DNA of 64,000 nucleotides from Tenacibaculum agarivorans (lineage in GTDB: Bacteria; Bacteroidota; Bacteroidia; Flavobacteriales; Flavobacteriaceae). Numbering within the stretch: position 1 is the first letter of the stretch; the number at the start of each line of letters is the position of its first letter. The notes under the pieces are model-generated. The model did not search any database and was not told the DNA's origin. It saw nothing but the letters and a program-made list of their open reading frames with translations. This document shows, in pieces, positions 42,713-51,607 of the stretch. The stretch is taken from positions 30,657 through 94,656 of the forward strand of contig NZ_MSMP01000020.1 of the NCBI RefSeq assembly GCF_001936575.1, in the 5' to 3' direction. Made by a program: the position numbers and the translations under genes.

Positions 42713-43366
42713 TTATACGGTAGCAAATTTGTCTGCTGTAATGTAAGAAACATCATATCCAGCAAATTTCTTCATATAACTTTGTATAGAAGTTCCAAAA
42801 GCATCCTTGAACTGATATTGTCCAAAAGAGCGTAAAAACTTTTTTACATTTCCTGGTCCTGCTAAGTGTGCAGAGGCAAGAATTCCTGACTCGGTAATTT
42901 TTATACCGTTAATCTTTTTACCAACAAAGCGAGAAATGTCTCTTCTTAAAATCCATTTGTTGACTTTACATAAGGCCGTGAAAGCTTTTTCTTGTAAAGC
43001 TGGATCTTTTAAAAAGTTTTGCGTATTGTAGATTTTAAATCGGCGTAAAGTGTTTTTTCCGAATTGGTACTTTCCTAAATACCCCAATCTGTTTACAACA
43101 AAATACCTACCCTGTGATTCTTTAAAAGCTAATGCTTCTTTAAATCCTATAAAATCATTATCTAACTTAAGAATGTTTTCGGTTGATGAAAAACGTTCTT
43201 TAATTTCATAGTTTGCAGGTGTATTATTGGTTGTAATTTCTTTTTTCTTTTCTTCTTTGGTTGTAAAACTTGTTAATGTTGTAAAAAATAATAGTAATGT
43301 TAAATTTCTGATAACTATACACTTTCTGTTTTGCGGGCGCAAATATATGATAAAAATACAATTCAA
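42713..43366 (-). CDS. Secreted lytic-transglycosylase-like protein
   Basis: A protein of about 200 residues with a signal-peptide-like hydrophobic stretch (LTLLLFFTTLTSF), then a polar linker. A lysozyme/SLT-like domain follows: FKESQGRY (the E-S-x-G of transglycosylases), GYLGKYQFG and AHLAGPGNVKKFL, which parallels AYNAGPGNV of SLT enzymes. It probably cuts or binds peptidoglycan in the periplasm. The start is uncertain: there is no in-frame ATG or GTG. TTG at 43366 overlaps a -33-like TTTG. TTG at 43342 would give the best signal peptide but falls within a -7 element (43340-43347). Confidence 0.68.
   Translation of the reverse strand: MNCIFIIYLRPQNRKCIVIRNLTLLLFFTTLTSFTTKEEKKKEITTNNTPANYEIKERFSSTENILKLDNDFIGFKEALAFKESQGRYFVVNRLGYLGKYQFGKNTLRRFKIYNTQNFLKDPALQEKAFTALCKVNKWILRRDISRFVGKKINGIKITESGILASAHLAGPGNVKKFLRSFGQYQFKDAFGTSIQSYMKKFAGYDVSYITADKFATV
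43340..43347 (-). promoter_or_regulatory. -7 element at the start of the transglycosylase-like gene
   Basis: The minus strand reads TATATTTG, with TTTG (43367-43364) 16 bp upstream as a possible -33 box. If used, transcription begins near 43333, inside the apparent reading frame, which conflicts with both candidate TTG starts. Confidence 0.4.
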
Positions 43367-43515
43367 AAATAAAAATGAAATGGCTTATTTTTAACAATTC
43401 TATTATTCGTAATTATTTACTTTACTTATTGCTAAGTATTTAAATTTTTAAAGAGAATTAATGTTAAAATGATTTAAAATCAGTGAATTAAATAAAAATA
43501 ATTTTTTGTTAAAAT

Positions 43516-44541
43516 TTATCGTTTAATTCCTTGATTACTAATCCATCGCTGATATTTAGCAGCATTTCTATTATGTTGACCTATGGTTGCTGCAAACTCA
43601 TGAAAACCAATATTATCCACACTAGCACACATATAATAGTAATTATGTTTTGCAGGATTTAGTACGGCATCAATAGCAGAAATATCAGGCATAGCAATAA
43701 CTGATGGAGGTAAACCTACGTTTTTATAAGTGTTATAAGGCGAGTTAATTTCTAAGTCTTTATTTAATACACGTTTTACTACAAAATCGTCACCATGCTT
43801 CTGTTTTAAAGCATATATAATAGTAGGGTCTGCTTGTAAAGGCCATTTACTCTTGTATCGATTTAAATATAAACCAGCTACAATCGGTCGTTCTTCTATT
43901 TTTGCAGTTTCTTTTTGTACTATTGATGCTAGAGTTAAAACTTCGGTTTTAGTTAAGCCTTGTTGTTTGGCTCTCTGTACTCTATTAGTATTCCAAAATG
44001 TATTATAATGACTTAACATTTTATTTCTGAATTTTTCGGCAGAAGTATTCCAATAAAATTCATATTGATTAGGAATATACATACCTAATGCAGATTTTTC
44101 TGTAAAATTATGTTTTGCTAAAAAAGTTTCATCTTTAAAAGCGTTTAATAAGGAAATACTATCTGTTTCTAATTGTTGTGCAATTCTACCTGCTAATTTT
44201 TCTAAGGTTTCCTGATTATTAAAAGATACTTTAACGGGAGTCTGATTGCCTGATCTTAGTAGGTTTACTAAATCATTCATATTCATGCCTTCTTTTATAG
44301 TATACATTCCTCCCTTAGGTTTGGTGAATTTCTTTTTAGAAGCTACCCAAGAGAAGTCATCAGTATCAGTAATAACATCTTTAATTAAAGATGTTAATTC
44401 TGCTAAACTAGTATTAGATGGGACAAATAATTGCGTGTTTTTGGTTGTAGCAGGAGCAAAAATTTTCTGATAATAGTTATATCCTACTATTGCAATCGCG
44501 ACTAATAATCCTAAGAATATGTATATGATTTTATTTTTCAT
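43516..44541 (-). CDS. mltG: Endolytic murein transglycosylase MltG
   Basis: A bitopic inner-membrane enzyme that cuts nascent glycan strands and so sets their length. It has 341 residues: one N-terminal transmembrane helix (about 5-22), a LysM-like subdomain (about 38-100), and the YceG catalytic domain with LASIVQKETAKIEERPIVAGLY, whose Glu in QKET is the catalytic acid, followed by LQADPTIIYAL and SPYNTYKNVGLPP. All landmarks are intact. It overlaps the GNAT gene by 11 bp and is third in the dapF-GNAT-mltG operon. Confidence 0.94.
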   Translation of the reverse strand: MKNKIIYIFLGLLVAIAIVGYNYYQKIFAPATTKNTQLFVPSNTSLAELTSLIKDVITDTDDFSWVASKKKFTKPKGGMYTIKEGMNMNDLVNLLRSGNQTPVKVSFNNQETLEKLAGRIAQQLETDSISLLNAFKDETFLAKHNFTEKSALGMYIPNQYEFYWNTSAEKFRNKMLSHYNTFWNTNRVQRAKQQGLTKTEVLTLASIVQKETAKIEERPIVAGLYLNRYKSKWPLQADPTIIYALKQKHGDDFVVKRVLNKDLEINSPYNTYKNVGLPPSVIAMPDISAIDAVLNPAKHNYYYMCASVDNIGFHEFAATIGQHNRNAAKYQRWISNQGIKR

Positions 44542-45061
44542 GAATTAATTGAAATAAAATTTCATCTTTATAAACACCGTTGGAAAGAATCCAATCTTTT
44601 TTGATTCCGATTTTTTGAAATTTATGCTTCTCAAAAAGTGATAAACTGTTGCTATTATCACTAGTGATGTTAGCATATAATTGATGTAAATGTAAGGTTA
44701 AAAAACTATATTGAATTAAAATATCTAAAGCCTCTGAAGCATATCCTTTGTGTTGAAAGTCTTTATGGATAATAATACCAACACCAGCTCTGTTATGTTG
44801 AGGATTAAAATCGAAGAGATCGATCAAACCGATTGGAGTATTTGATACTTGTTCAATAACTACTAATCGTAATTGTTTGGCTTCGTAAATATCCAAATGA
44901 CAATTTTCTAAATATTGTTTCAATAAAAACTTAGAAAAAGGGGTTTGTGTGTGACTGACTTCCCAGAAAGATTCATCATTTTCTATTTCAAATAAAAAAT
45001 CAAGATCTTCAGGTTCAATAGCTCTTAACTTTATGTAATGTTTAGATAATATTGGTGTCAT
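44531..45061 (-). CDS. GNAT family N-acetyltransferase
   Basis: A 176-residue acetyltransferase of the RimJ/SpeG-like branch. The acetyl-CoA loop is seen in AGVGIIIHKDFQHKGYASEAL (Q-x-x-G-x-A form), and LYANITSDNSNSLSLFEKHKF is the typical late motif. The target could be a polyamine, a peptide N-terminus or a small amine. Its ATG overlaps the dapF stop (ATGA), and its own end overlaps mltG, so the three genes are translationally linked in an envelope-related operon. Confidence 0.9.
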   Translation of the reverse strand: MTPILSKHYIKLRAIEPEDLDFLFEIENDESFWEVSHTQTPFSKFLLKQYLENCHLDIYEAKQLRLVVIEQVSNTPIGLIDLFDFNPQHNRAGVGIIIHKDFQHKGYASEALDILIQYSFLTLHLHQLYANITSDNSNSLSLFEKHKFQKIGIKKDWILSNGVYKDEILFQLIHEK

Positions 45062-45834
45062 ACAGTTATAGTGCCTTCGAAAACAAACTCAGCAGGACCA
45101 ATTAGATGGATATTTGTATAATTTCCTTCATTATGATCAAAAGTAACTGATAATTTTCCCCCTTGTACATCCAAATCTACGGAATTACTTTCTGTTTTTT
45201 GAATAGCATGCATGCCTATAGCTACTGCAGTAACACCAGTACCACAAGCAAGCGTTTCATTTTCAACACCACGCTCATATGTCCTTACTTTAAAGGCATT
45301 AGTGTCTTTTTGTTCTACAAAGTTTACATTACTTCCTTCTGTTCCGTATATATCATTCCTAATAGCTCTACCATTAGTGAAAACATCATATTGTTCAATA
45401 TTTTCTACCAATTCAACATGATGAGGAGAACCAGTATTAGCAAACAAATGAGTTTTATGTGTATCTACCTTATCAACATCAATCATTTGTAGAGAAACTA
45501 TACCGTTATTGATTTCAGCATGATGCAAACCATCTGTAGCTATAAATGTAGTTTTGTTTTGTATGACCCCTAATTTATTAGCAAAAGCAACAATGCATCT
45601 TCCTCCATTTCCGCACATGGTACTTTCGTTTCCATCTGCATTGTAATACACCATTCTAAAATCAGTTTGTTCATCATTTTCTAAAAGGATAAAACCATCA
45701 GCTCCAATTCCGAAATTCCTATCACAAAGTTTTGAAATTATTTTAGTATTGTCTTTTGGAAAGGTTTTTGATCTATTATCGACCATTATAAAGTCATTAC
45801 CTGTTCCTTGGTATTTGTAAAAATCTAGCTTCAT
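45058..45834 (-). CDS. dapF: Diaminopimelate epimerase
   Basis: Converts LL- to meso-diaminopimelate for lysine and peptidoglycan synthesis, without a cofactor. It has 258 residues. The two catalytic cysteines lie in MCGNGGRC (first half) and LACGTGVTAV (second half), the standard pair. GTGNDFIMVDN at the N-terminus and GIGADGFILLE complete the signatures. It heads the dapF-GNAT-mltG operon. A -7 element ends 8 bp before its ATG, so the mRNA is predicted to be nearly leaderless. Confidence 0.96.
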   Translation of the reverse strand: MKLDFYKYQGTGNDFIMVDNRSKTFPKDNTKIISKLCDRNFGIGADGFILLENDEQTDFRMVYYNADGNESTMCGNGGRCIVAFANKLGVIQNKTTFIATDGLHHAEINNGIVSLQMIDVDKVDTHKTHLFANTGSPHHVELVENIEQYDVFTNGRAIRNDIYGTEGSNVNFVEQKDTNAFKVRTYERGVENETLACGTGVTAVAIGMHAIQKTESNSVDLDVQGGKLSVTFDHNEGNYTNIHLIGPAEFVFEGTITV

Positions 45835-45842
45835 ATCAAGGG

Positions 45843-45850
45843 CAAATATA
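45843..45850 (-). promoter_or_regulatory. dapF promoter -7 element
   Basis: The minus strand reads TATATTTG, an exact match, predicting a start only about 2 nt before the dapF ATG. It lies 27 bp from the GTTAAA array in the shared dapF-htrA region. Confidence 0.5.
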
Positions 45851-45876
45851 GGGATTTACACTATAGTAAAGGTAAT

Positions 45877-45936
45877 GTTAAACGCTGGTTAAAGTGCGTT
45901 AAAGCAAAGTTAAACACATTGAATTGAAATGTTAAA
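45877..45936 (+). promoter_or_regulatory. Helically phased GTTAAA direct repeats upstream of htrA
   Basis: Five copies of GTTAAA start at 45877, 45888, 45898, 45909 and 45931, with steps of 11, 10, 11 and 22 bp. All therefore face the same side of the helix. The array spans the htrA -33 region. Tandem direct repeats with a 10-11-bp step are the usual target of OmpR/PhoB-type response regulators; in enterobacteria CpxR uses GTAAA repeats before degP. Binding here is inference. Confidence 0.6.
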
Positions 45937-45948
45937 ATTGTATATTTG
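45919..45948 (+). promoter_or_regulatory. htrA promoter (-33/-7)
   Basis: TTG (45919-45921), a 19-bp spacer and TATATTTG (45941-45948) make a complete Bacteroidetes promoter. The predicted start is about 15 nt before the ATG. The fifth GTTAAA copy sits within the spacer, just upstream of the -7 box. Confidence 0.7.
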
Positions 45949-45970
45949 AGTAACTAAAGTTTAAAGTAAT

Positions 45971-47359
45971 ATGAAGAAAGTTTTAGGAACATTAGGAATT
46001 GCTTTTTTAGGAGGAGTAATTGCCTTAGGAGGTTATAAAATATTAGTAGAAAAACCTCAAGTTGTTATTGAAAAATCAGTAGAGCCAGCTTTACAAAGAG
46101 TAAATGCTAGTTATACACCAGCTACAGTAGTGAATTCAATTGCGAATCCTTCAGATTTTACTGAAGCAGCAGAAAAAACAATTCATGCAGTAGTTCATGT
46201 AAAAAATACAGCTATAAAAGAAGTGTATAATCCTTTTCAGGAATTATTTGGAGGAAACGGTACTAGTAAACGTGAGCAAGTAGGTACGGGAAGTGGTGTT
46301 ATCATTTCATCTGATGGATACATAGTAACGAATAATCATGTTATTGATGGTGCTTCTGAAATAGAGATCACATTAAATAACAGAAAGAAATTAAAAGCAA
46401 GTTTGATAGGAGCAGATAAAAGAAATGACATTGCTTTATTGAAAATAGATACAGATATGGAATTACCATACATAGCATTTGGTAATTCTGATAATGCCAG
46501 AATAGGTGAGTGGGTACTAGCAGTAGGAAACCCATATAATTTAAATTCAACAGTTACAGCAGGTATTATTAGTGCTAAAGGTCGTGATTTAGAAGGAAAT
46601 GGAAATATAGAATCATTTATTCAAACAGATGCTGCCGTAAATCCTGGAAATAGTGGAGGAGCATTGGTGAATACTAGAGGAGAATTAATTGGTATTAATA
46701 CAGCAATCACTTCTAGAACAGGCTCTTTTATTGGATATTCTTTCGCTGTACCTTCTAATATAACAAAGAAAATTATTGACGATTTATTAGAGTTTGGTAA
46801 TGTGCAAGAGGCATTAGTAGGATTTAGACCAGATTTTAGTAATACAGAAGAAATAGAAGGAGTTAAGGTAGCTGAAGTATTCGAAGATAGTGGAGCTAAA
46901 GATGCAGGTATCTTAGCAGGAGATATTATTACTAAAGTGAATAATGTGAAAATTACTAAGTTTTCTGATTTGAAAGGACAGTTAACCGCTAAACGACCAG
47001 GAGAGTATGTAGAAATTACAGTGAATAGAGATGGTGAGAATTTGATTAAAAATGTAAAGCTAACAAAAAGAGATACTTTTGTGTCAACAATTTTTGGAAT
47101 TCAATTGAAAGATTTGAATGATAAAGAGAAAAAGAAACTTGATATTAAAGGAGGTGCAAAAATCATGGCTACGGATAGAAGAGAGTTTCAATACTACAAT
47201 GTTGGAGAAGGTTACATTATCACAAAAATTAACGGTAAACAGATATATAGTGCTTCTGAAGCTGTAAATCTATTAGATGGATATTCTCCAAGATCTAATA
47301 AAAGATTAGATATTGAAATATTAAGTCCTGAAGGAGAAATACAACGTTACCGATTCTAG
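45971..47359 (+). CDS. htrA: Periplasmic serine protease, HtrA/DegP type
   Basis: Degrades or refolds misfolded periplasmic and outer-membrane proteins. It has 462 residues with an N-terminal signal anchor (about 5-22). The trypsin-like domain has the triad H123 (NNHVIDG), D153 (RNDIALLKI) and S228 (NPGNSGGAL). Two PDZ domains follow: the first about 275-360 (GVKVAEVFEDSGAKDAGILAGDIITKV), the second about 375-460, more divergent and interrupted. The phased GTTAAA array at its promoter suggests stress control by a two-component regulator. It ends in a strong terminator and is monocistronic. Confidence 0.94.
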   Translation: MKKVLGTLGIAFLGGVIALGGYKILVEKPQVVIEKSVEPALQRVNASYTPATVVNSIANPSDFTEAAEKTIHAVVHVKNTAIKEVYNPFQELFGGNGTSKREQVGTGSGVIISSDGYIVTNNHVIDGASEIEITLNNRKKLKASLIGADKRNDIALLKIDTDMELPYIAFGNSDNARIGEWVLAVGNPYNLNSTVTAGIISAKGRDLEGNGNIESFIQTDAAVNPGNSGGALVNTRGELIGINTAITSRTGSFIGYSFAVPSNITKKIIDDLLEFGNVQEALVGFRPDFSNTEEIEGVKVAEVFEDSGAKDAGILAGDIITKVNNVKITKFSDLKGQLTAKRPGEYVEITVNRDGENLIKNVKLTKRDTFVSTIFGIQLKDLNDKEKKKLDIKGGAKIMATDRREFQYYNVGEGYIITKINGKQIYSASEAVNLLDGYSPRSNKRLDIEILSPEGEIQRYRF

Positions 47360-47383
47360 TATTTAAACATAGAAATACATACC

Positions 47384-47416
47384 AAAAACTCGATATAAAA
47401 CATATCGAGTTTTTTT
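47384..47416. terminator. Terminator of htrA
   Basis: A 13-bp perfect stem, AAAAACTCGATAT with its complement at 47402-47414, a 5-nt loop and a run of seven T, 24 bp after the stop codon. Confidence 0.92.
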
Positions 47417-47451
47417 AGTGAAATAAAGTTTACGAAATCGTTTGAAATAAG

Positions 47452-47459
47452 TACTTTTG
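47452..47459 (+). promoter_or_regulatory. gap promoter -7 element
   Basis: TACTTTTG is an exact TAnnTTTG match 32 bp before the ATG, predicting a leader of about 25 nt. No TTG at -33; GTTTAC occurs at that place. Confidence 0.5.
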
Positions 47460-47491
47460 CAGCAAATTTTTAAAAATTAGTTCACACAACT

Positions 47492-48934
47492 ATGTCAATA
47501 ATAACAAATTACGAAGAAGAAGTTGTTAATCAAGCTCAAACTAGAAGAGCAACAACGGAATTTATCAATATTGTAAACGATTTATGGTATGATAAATCTA
47601 TTGAGTTAGTATTGTTTAGAAACCCTTTAATAGATAAAAGAGCAAGCGAAGTTTTGAATTTAATTGACTATGCTAAAGAGTTTGTAGCAAAGCCAATTTC
47701 AATTCAAGATGCTTTAACCATTGCAAGAGCTATTCAATCTATAGAATTGCCAGCTTCTAAATTAGATATTGGTAAACTAGCGTATGAATATCATTTAATT
47801 GATGATAAAAACTTAGATAAAGTTGATTTTGTAAAACAACAATTAAAAGATGCTACTGCGGCTCAAAATATAGAGCCTAAAGATGTAGTATTATATGGTT
47901 TTGGTCGTATCGGTAGATTATTAGCTAGAGAGTTAAGTAGTAAAATGGGTAAAGGTTCTCAATTACGATTAAGAGCAATCGTTACTCGTGGGGCTATTAA
48001 TGAAACAGTTTTAGAGAAAAGAGCTTCTTTATTAAGTATAGATTCTGTACACGGTGATTTTTTAGGTACAGTTCAAGTTGATGCAGAAAATAATGCATTA
48101 ATCATTAATGGAACAACTGTGCACATGATTTCTGCTAGTGCTCCTGAAGAAGTAGACTATACTGCTTATGGAATTAACGATGCTTTAATTATTGATAACA
48201 CAGGTGCTTTTAGAGATAAAGAGGCATTAAGTCGTCATTTACAAGCGAAAGGAGCTGATAAAGTATTATTAACAGCACCAGGAAAAGGTATTCCAAATAT
48301 CGTTCATGGAGTAAATCATTTAGATCATAATCCAGATACTGTAGATATTTTTTCTGCAGCTTCATGTACTACCAATGCTATTACACCAGTATTAAAAGTA
48401 ATTGAGGATAATTTTGGAATTAAAAAAGGACACTTAGAAACTATACATGCATACACTAATGACCAGAACTTAGTGGATAATATGCACAAGAAGTATAGGA
48501 GAGGTAGAGCAGCTGCATTGAATATGGTAATTACTGAAACCGGAGCAGGAAAAGCGGTTTCTAAAGCCTTACCAGCATTAGAAGGGAAATTAACTTCAAA
48601 TGCAATTAGAGTACCTGTACCAAACGGATCTCTAGCGGTGTTAAACTTACAATTAAACTCTGAAACTACTTTTGAAGCAGTTAATGCCATTTTAAAATTA
48701 AATGCTTTAGAAGGTGATTTAGTAGAGCAAATAAAGTATTCTTTAAATAGTGAATTAGTTTCTACTGATATCATTGGTACAACTGCACCATCAATTTTTG
48801 ATAGTAAATCAACAATAGTTGACGGTGATACAATTGTTATGTATATTTGGTACGATAATGAGTATGGATATTCGCATCAAGTAATGCGTCTAGCTAAATA
48901 CATTGCAAAAGTTCGTCGATATACTTATTATTAG
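47492..48934 (+). CDS. gap: Glyceraldehyde-3-phosphate dehydrogenase, long form
   Basis: Interconverts glyceraldehyde 3-phosphate and 1,3-bisphosphoglycerate in glycolysis and gluconeogenesis. At 480 residues it is about 140 longer than the common enzyme. The extra N-terminal helical part (about 1-128) precedes the NAD(P) fold LYGFGRIGRLLARE. The active-site cysteine is C292 in SAASCTTNAITP, and the substrate histidine and Arg regions (NAIRVPVPNGSLAVLNL) are present. The long form is common in Bacteroidetes and is possibly the anabolic (GapB-like) version. It is monocistronic with its own terminator. Confidence 0.95.
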   Translation: MSIITNYEEEVVNQAQTRRATTEFINIVNDLWYDKSIELVLFRNPLIDKRASEVLNLIDYAKEFVAKPISIQDALTIARAIQSIELPASKLDIGKLAYEYHLIDDKNLDKVDFVKQQLKDATAAQNIEPKDVVLYGFGRIGRLLARELSSKMGKGSQLRLRAIVTRGAINETVLEKRASLLSIDSVHGDFLGTVQVDAENNALIINGTTVHMISASAPEEVDYTAYGINDALIIDNTGAFRDKEALSRHLQAKGADKVLLTAPGKGIPNIVHGVNHLDHNPDTVDIFSAASCTTNAITPVLKVIEDNFGIKKGHLETIHAYTNDQNLVDNMHKKYRRGRAAALNMVITETGAGKAVSKALPALEGKLTSNAIRVPVPNGSLAVLNLQLNSETTFEAVNAILKLNALEGDLVEQIKYSLNSELVSTDIIGTTAPSIFDSKSTIVDGDTIVMYIWYDNEYGYSHQVMRLAKYIAKVRRYTYY

Positions 48935-48960
48935 TAGAAAACTACTACAATCAACATCAC

Positions 48961-48991
48961 AAAGTTCGGAGTATTTACTCCGAACTTTTTT
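48961..48991. terminator. Terminator of gap
   Basis: A 13-bp perfect stem, AAAGTTCGGAGTA with its complement at 48976-48988, a minimal central loop and a T run to 48991, 26 bp after the gap stop. Confidence 0.92.
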
Positions 48992-49039
48992 AGTAAAAAA
49001 TAGTAACTTGCACTCTAAATTTAATCATAAGTATCTAAA

Positions 49040-49600
49040 ATGAAAGCATTTTTTTCTTTTCTACTGTTTATAAGTATTTCAATTCAAATGACAGCGCAAG
49101 ATTTACCATACCGTGAAATCCCTGAAGCATCAGACTCTTTTACCGCAGGAGGAGTAGCAAGTCGAATGATAGATGGTTTAGGATTCCGTTATTATTGGGC
49201 CACTGAAGGTTTAACAGCTAAAGATTTATCATATAAGCCGGGAGAAGATGCAAGGTCTACAGAAGAAACTTTAGATCATATTCTAGGGTTGTCGCAAGTA
49301 ATTTTAAATGCTACAACTAATACTCCTAATGGAGGAGATCAACCTAAAATGACTTTTGCTGAGAAAAGAGCTAAAACGCTTCAAAATTTGAAAAAAGCTG
49401 GTGATGCACTTAGAAATAAAAAAGATCTGTCTGAATTTAAAATTATTTTTGGAGATAAAAAGTTTCCATTTTGGAATGCAATAAATGGCCCAATTGCTGA
49501 TGCACTTTGGCATTGCGGACAAATTGTATCATTTAGACGTTCGTCAGGAAATCCATTCCCTAAAGGAATTAGTGTTTTTACAGGAAAAGTAAGAAAATAA
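49040..49600 (+). CDS. Exported DinB-like protein
   Basis: A 186-residue protein with a signal peptide (hydrophobic 4-17, cleavage near TAQ). The mature part has the four-helix DinB/YfiT-like pattern: GLGFRYYWATEGLTAKDLSYKPG, then TLDHILGLSQVI and LWHCGQIVSFRRSSG. The histidines in LDHIL and LWHCGQ match two of the three metal-ligand positions of that superfamily. Most DinB relatives are cytoplasmic thiol transferases, so export is notable. Its stop codon directly abuts the ligA ATG, so the two are probably cotranscribed. Confidence 0.78.
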   Translation: MKAFFSFLLFISISIQMTAQDLPYREIPEASDSFTAGGVASRMIDGLGFRYYWATEGLTAKDLSYKPGEDARSTEETLDHILGLSQVILNATTNTPNGGDQPKMTFAEKRAKTLQNLKKAGDALRNKKDLSEFKIIFGDKKFPFWNAINGPIADALWHCGQIVSFRRSSGNPFPKGISVFTGKVRK

Positions 49601-51598
49601 ATGAGTATTCAAGAAAAAATACAATCGTTACGAAAAGAGTTAAATGAACATAATTATAAGTATTATGTTTTAGATAATCCAATTATTACGGATTATGAAT
49701 TTGATATAAAACTAAAAGAGCTAGAAAAATTAGAAGAAGAAAATCCTCAGTTCTTTGATCCAAACTCACCAACTCAACGTGTAGGTGGAGAGATTACTAA
49801 GAATTTTGAAACAATTACTCATAAAAACAGAATGTATTCTTTAGATAATTCTTATTCCAAAGAAGACCTGTTAGATTGGGAAAAGAGAATTCAAAAAATA
49901 CTAGGAACTTCTGAAATTGAATATACTTGTGAGTTAAAATATGATGGAGCTTCCATAAACTTAACTTATGAAAATGGAAGTTTTGTTAGAGCAGTTACCA
50001 GAGGAGATGGAGTACAAGGAGACGAAGTGACTACTAATATTAGAACCATTAAATCTATACCACTAGCGCTTCAAAACGATTTTGTTTCTGATTTTGAAAT
50101 GAGAGGGGAAATTATTTTACCTCTTGAAGGATTTGATCAAATGAATCAAGAAAGGGTCGCTAATGGAGAAGAACCCTATAGAAATCCTAGAAATACCGCT
50201 AGTGGAAGTTTGAAATTACAAGATAGTGGTGAAGTAGCTAAAAGACCTTTAGATTGCTTGTTATATCAGGTAGTTACAGATGAACGTAAATACAAAACGC
50301 ATTATGAAAGTTTAAAAGCAGCACAGCAAGCAGGATTTAAAGTCCCAAATACAATAACGTTAGCAAAGTCTATAGAAGAAGTACTTGATTTTGTGAAAGC
50401 TTGGGATACAAAACGTCATGATTTGCCTTATGAAACTGATGGAGTTGTTATTAAAGTAAATTCTCTTATACAGCAAGATGAATTAGGTTATACTTCTAAG
50501 TCGCCTCGATGGGCCATTGCTTATAAGTTTAAAGCCGAGCAGGTATCTACTGTCTTAAATGAAATTACCTACCAAGTAGGAAGAACTGGGGCAATTACAC
50601 CAGTAGCTAACTTAGAACCAGTACACTTAGCAGGAACTATTGTAAAAAGAGCATCTTTGCATAATGCTGATCAAATAGAAAAGCTAGATGTTCGAATTGG
50701 AGATACTGTATTTGTTGAAAAAGGAGGAGAAATTATCCCTAAAATCATGGGAGTAGATCTGACCAAGAGATCAAATGATTCAATACCGACAAAATATGCT
50801 ACGCATTGTCCTGAGTGTAATACAGAGCTAATTAGGACAGAGGGAGATGCTAAACATTATTGTCCGAATGAGTTCGGTTGTGCTCCTCAAATTACAGGAA
50901 AAATACAACATTTCATAGGTAGAAAAGCTATGGATATTGATGGCTTAGGAGCTGAAACAGTTGAGCTATTGCATAAGGAAGGATTGATAAAAAATTATGC
51001 AGACTTATATGAATTACAAGTTGAGCAAATCATTCCTTTAGAACGAATGGCTGAAAAATCTGCTCAAAACATGATAGAAGGTATTCAAAAATCTAAAGAA
51101 ATACCTTTTGAGAAAGTATTATTTGCTTTAGGTATCCGATTTGTTGGTGAAACTGTGGCTAAGAAATTAGCAAAACATTTTAAATCTATAGATGCTTTAT
51201 CTGAAGCAGATTTTGAAACTCTAATCTCAGTAGATGAAATAGGAGATAAGATAGCAGAAAGTGTATTGAATTTCTTTACTGATGAGAAAAATATGGAGCT
51301 GGTAAGGAGATTAAAGTCATACGGAGTAAATCTTGAAACTTCTGTAGAAGATCAAGCAAACCAATCTGATAAATTAGAAAGTAAAATCTTTGTTGTATCT
51401 GGTGTTTTTCATCAAATGAGTAGAAACGAACTTAAAAAAGCTATTGAAGATAATGGAGGTAAAGTAAGTAGTTCAATTTCTAAAAAGACGAACTTTATTG
51501 TAGCAGGAGATAATATGGGACCAAGTAAACTAGCAAAAGCCGAAGCGTTAAGTATCCCTATTATATCTGAGGAAGACTTTTTGAATATGATTAATTAA
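49601..51598 (+). CDS. ligA: NAD-dependent DNA ligase
   Basis: The replicative ligase that seals Okazaki fragments using NAD+. The 665-residue length is normal. The parts appear in order: domain Ia (1-70), the adenylation domain with the AMP-accepting lysine K113 in KYDGAS, the OB fold (about 315-400, with GRTGAITPVANLEPV), a zinc finger with four cysteines (CPECN ... CPNEFGC), helix-hairpin-helix repeats (MDIDGLGAETVELLH) and a C-terminal BRCT domain (about 590-665). It directly follows the DinB-like gene. Confidence 0.97.
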   Translation: MSIQEKIQSLRKELNEHNYKYYVLDNPIITDYEFDIKLKELEKLEEENPQFFDPNSPTQRVGGEITKNFETITHKNRMYSLDNSYSKEDLLDWEKRIQKILGTSEIEYTCELKYDGASINLTYENGSFVRAVTRGDGVQGDEVTTNIRTIKSIPLALQNDFVSDFEMRGEIILPLEGFDQMNQERVANGEEPYRNPRNTASGSLKLQDSGEVAKRPLDCLLYQVVTDERKYKTHYESLKAAQQAGFKVPNTITLAKSIEEVLDFVKAWDTKRHDLPYETDGVVIKVNSLIQQDELGYTSKSPRWAIAYKFKAEQVSTVLNEITYQVGRTGAITPVANLEPVHLAGTIVKRASLHNADQIEKLDVRIGDTVFVEKGGEIIPKIMGVDLTKRSNDSIPTKYATHCPECNTELIRTEGDAKHYCPNEFGCAPQITGKIQHFIGRKAMDIDGLGAETVELLHKEGLIKNYADLYELQVEQIIPLERMAEKSAQNMIEGIQKSKEIPFEKVLFALGIRFVGETVAKKLAKHFKSIDALSEADFETLISVDEIGDKIAESVLNFFTDEKNMELVRRLKSYGVNLETSVEDQANQSDKLESKIFVVSGVFHQMSRNELKKAIEDNGGKVSSSISKKTNFIVAGDNMGPSKLAKAEALSIPIISEEDFLNMIN

Positions 51599-51607
51599 TT
51601 CAATTTT

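Noticed and set aside
45163..45492. 109-codon plus-strand frame inside dapF
   Set aside because: Antisense shadow; a second overlapping frame on the same strand is equally open, so openness has no weight here.
48325..48774. 149-codon minus-strand frame inside gap
   Set aside because: Antisense shadow of a conserved gene; its composition reflects the reverse complement of gap codons.
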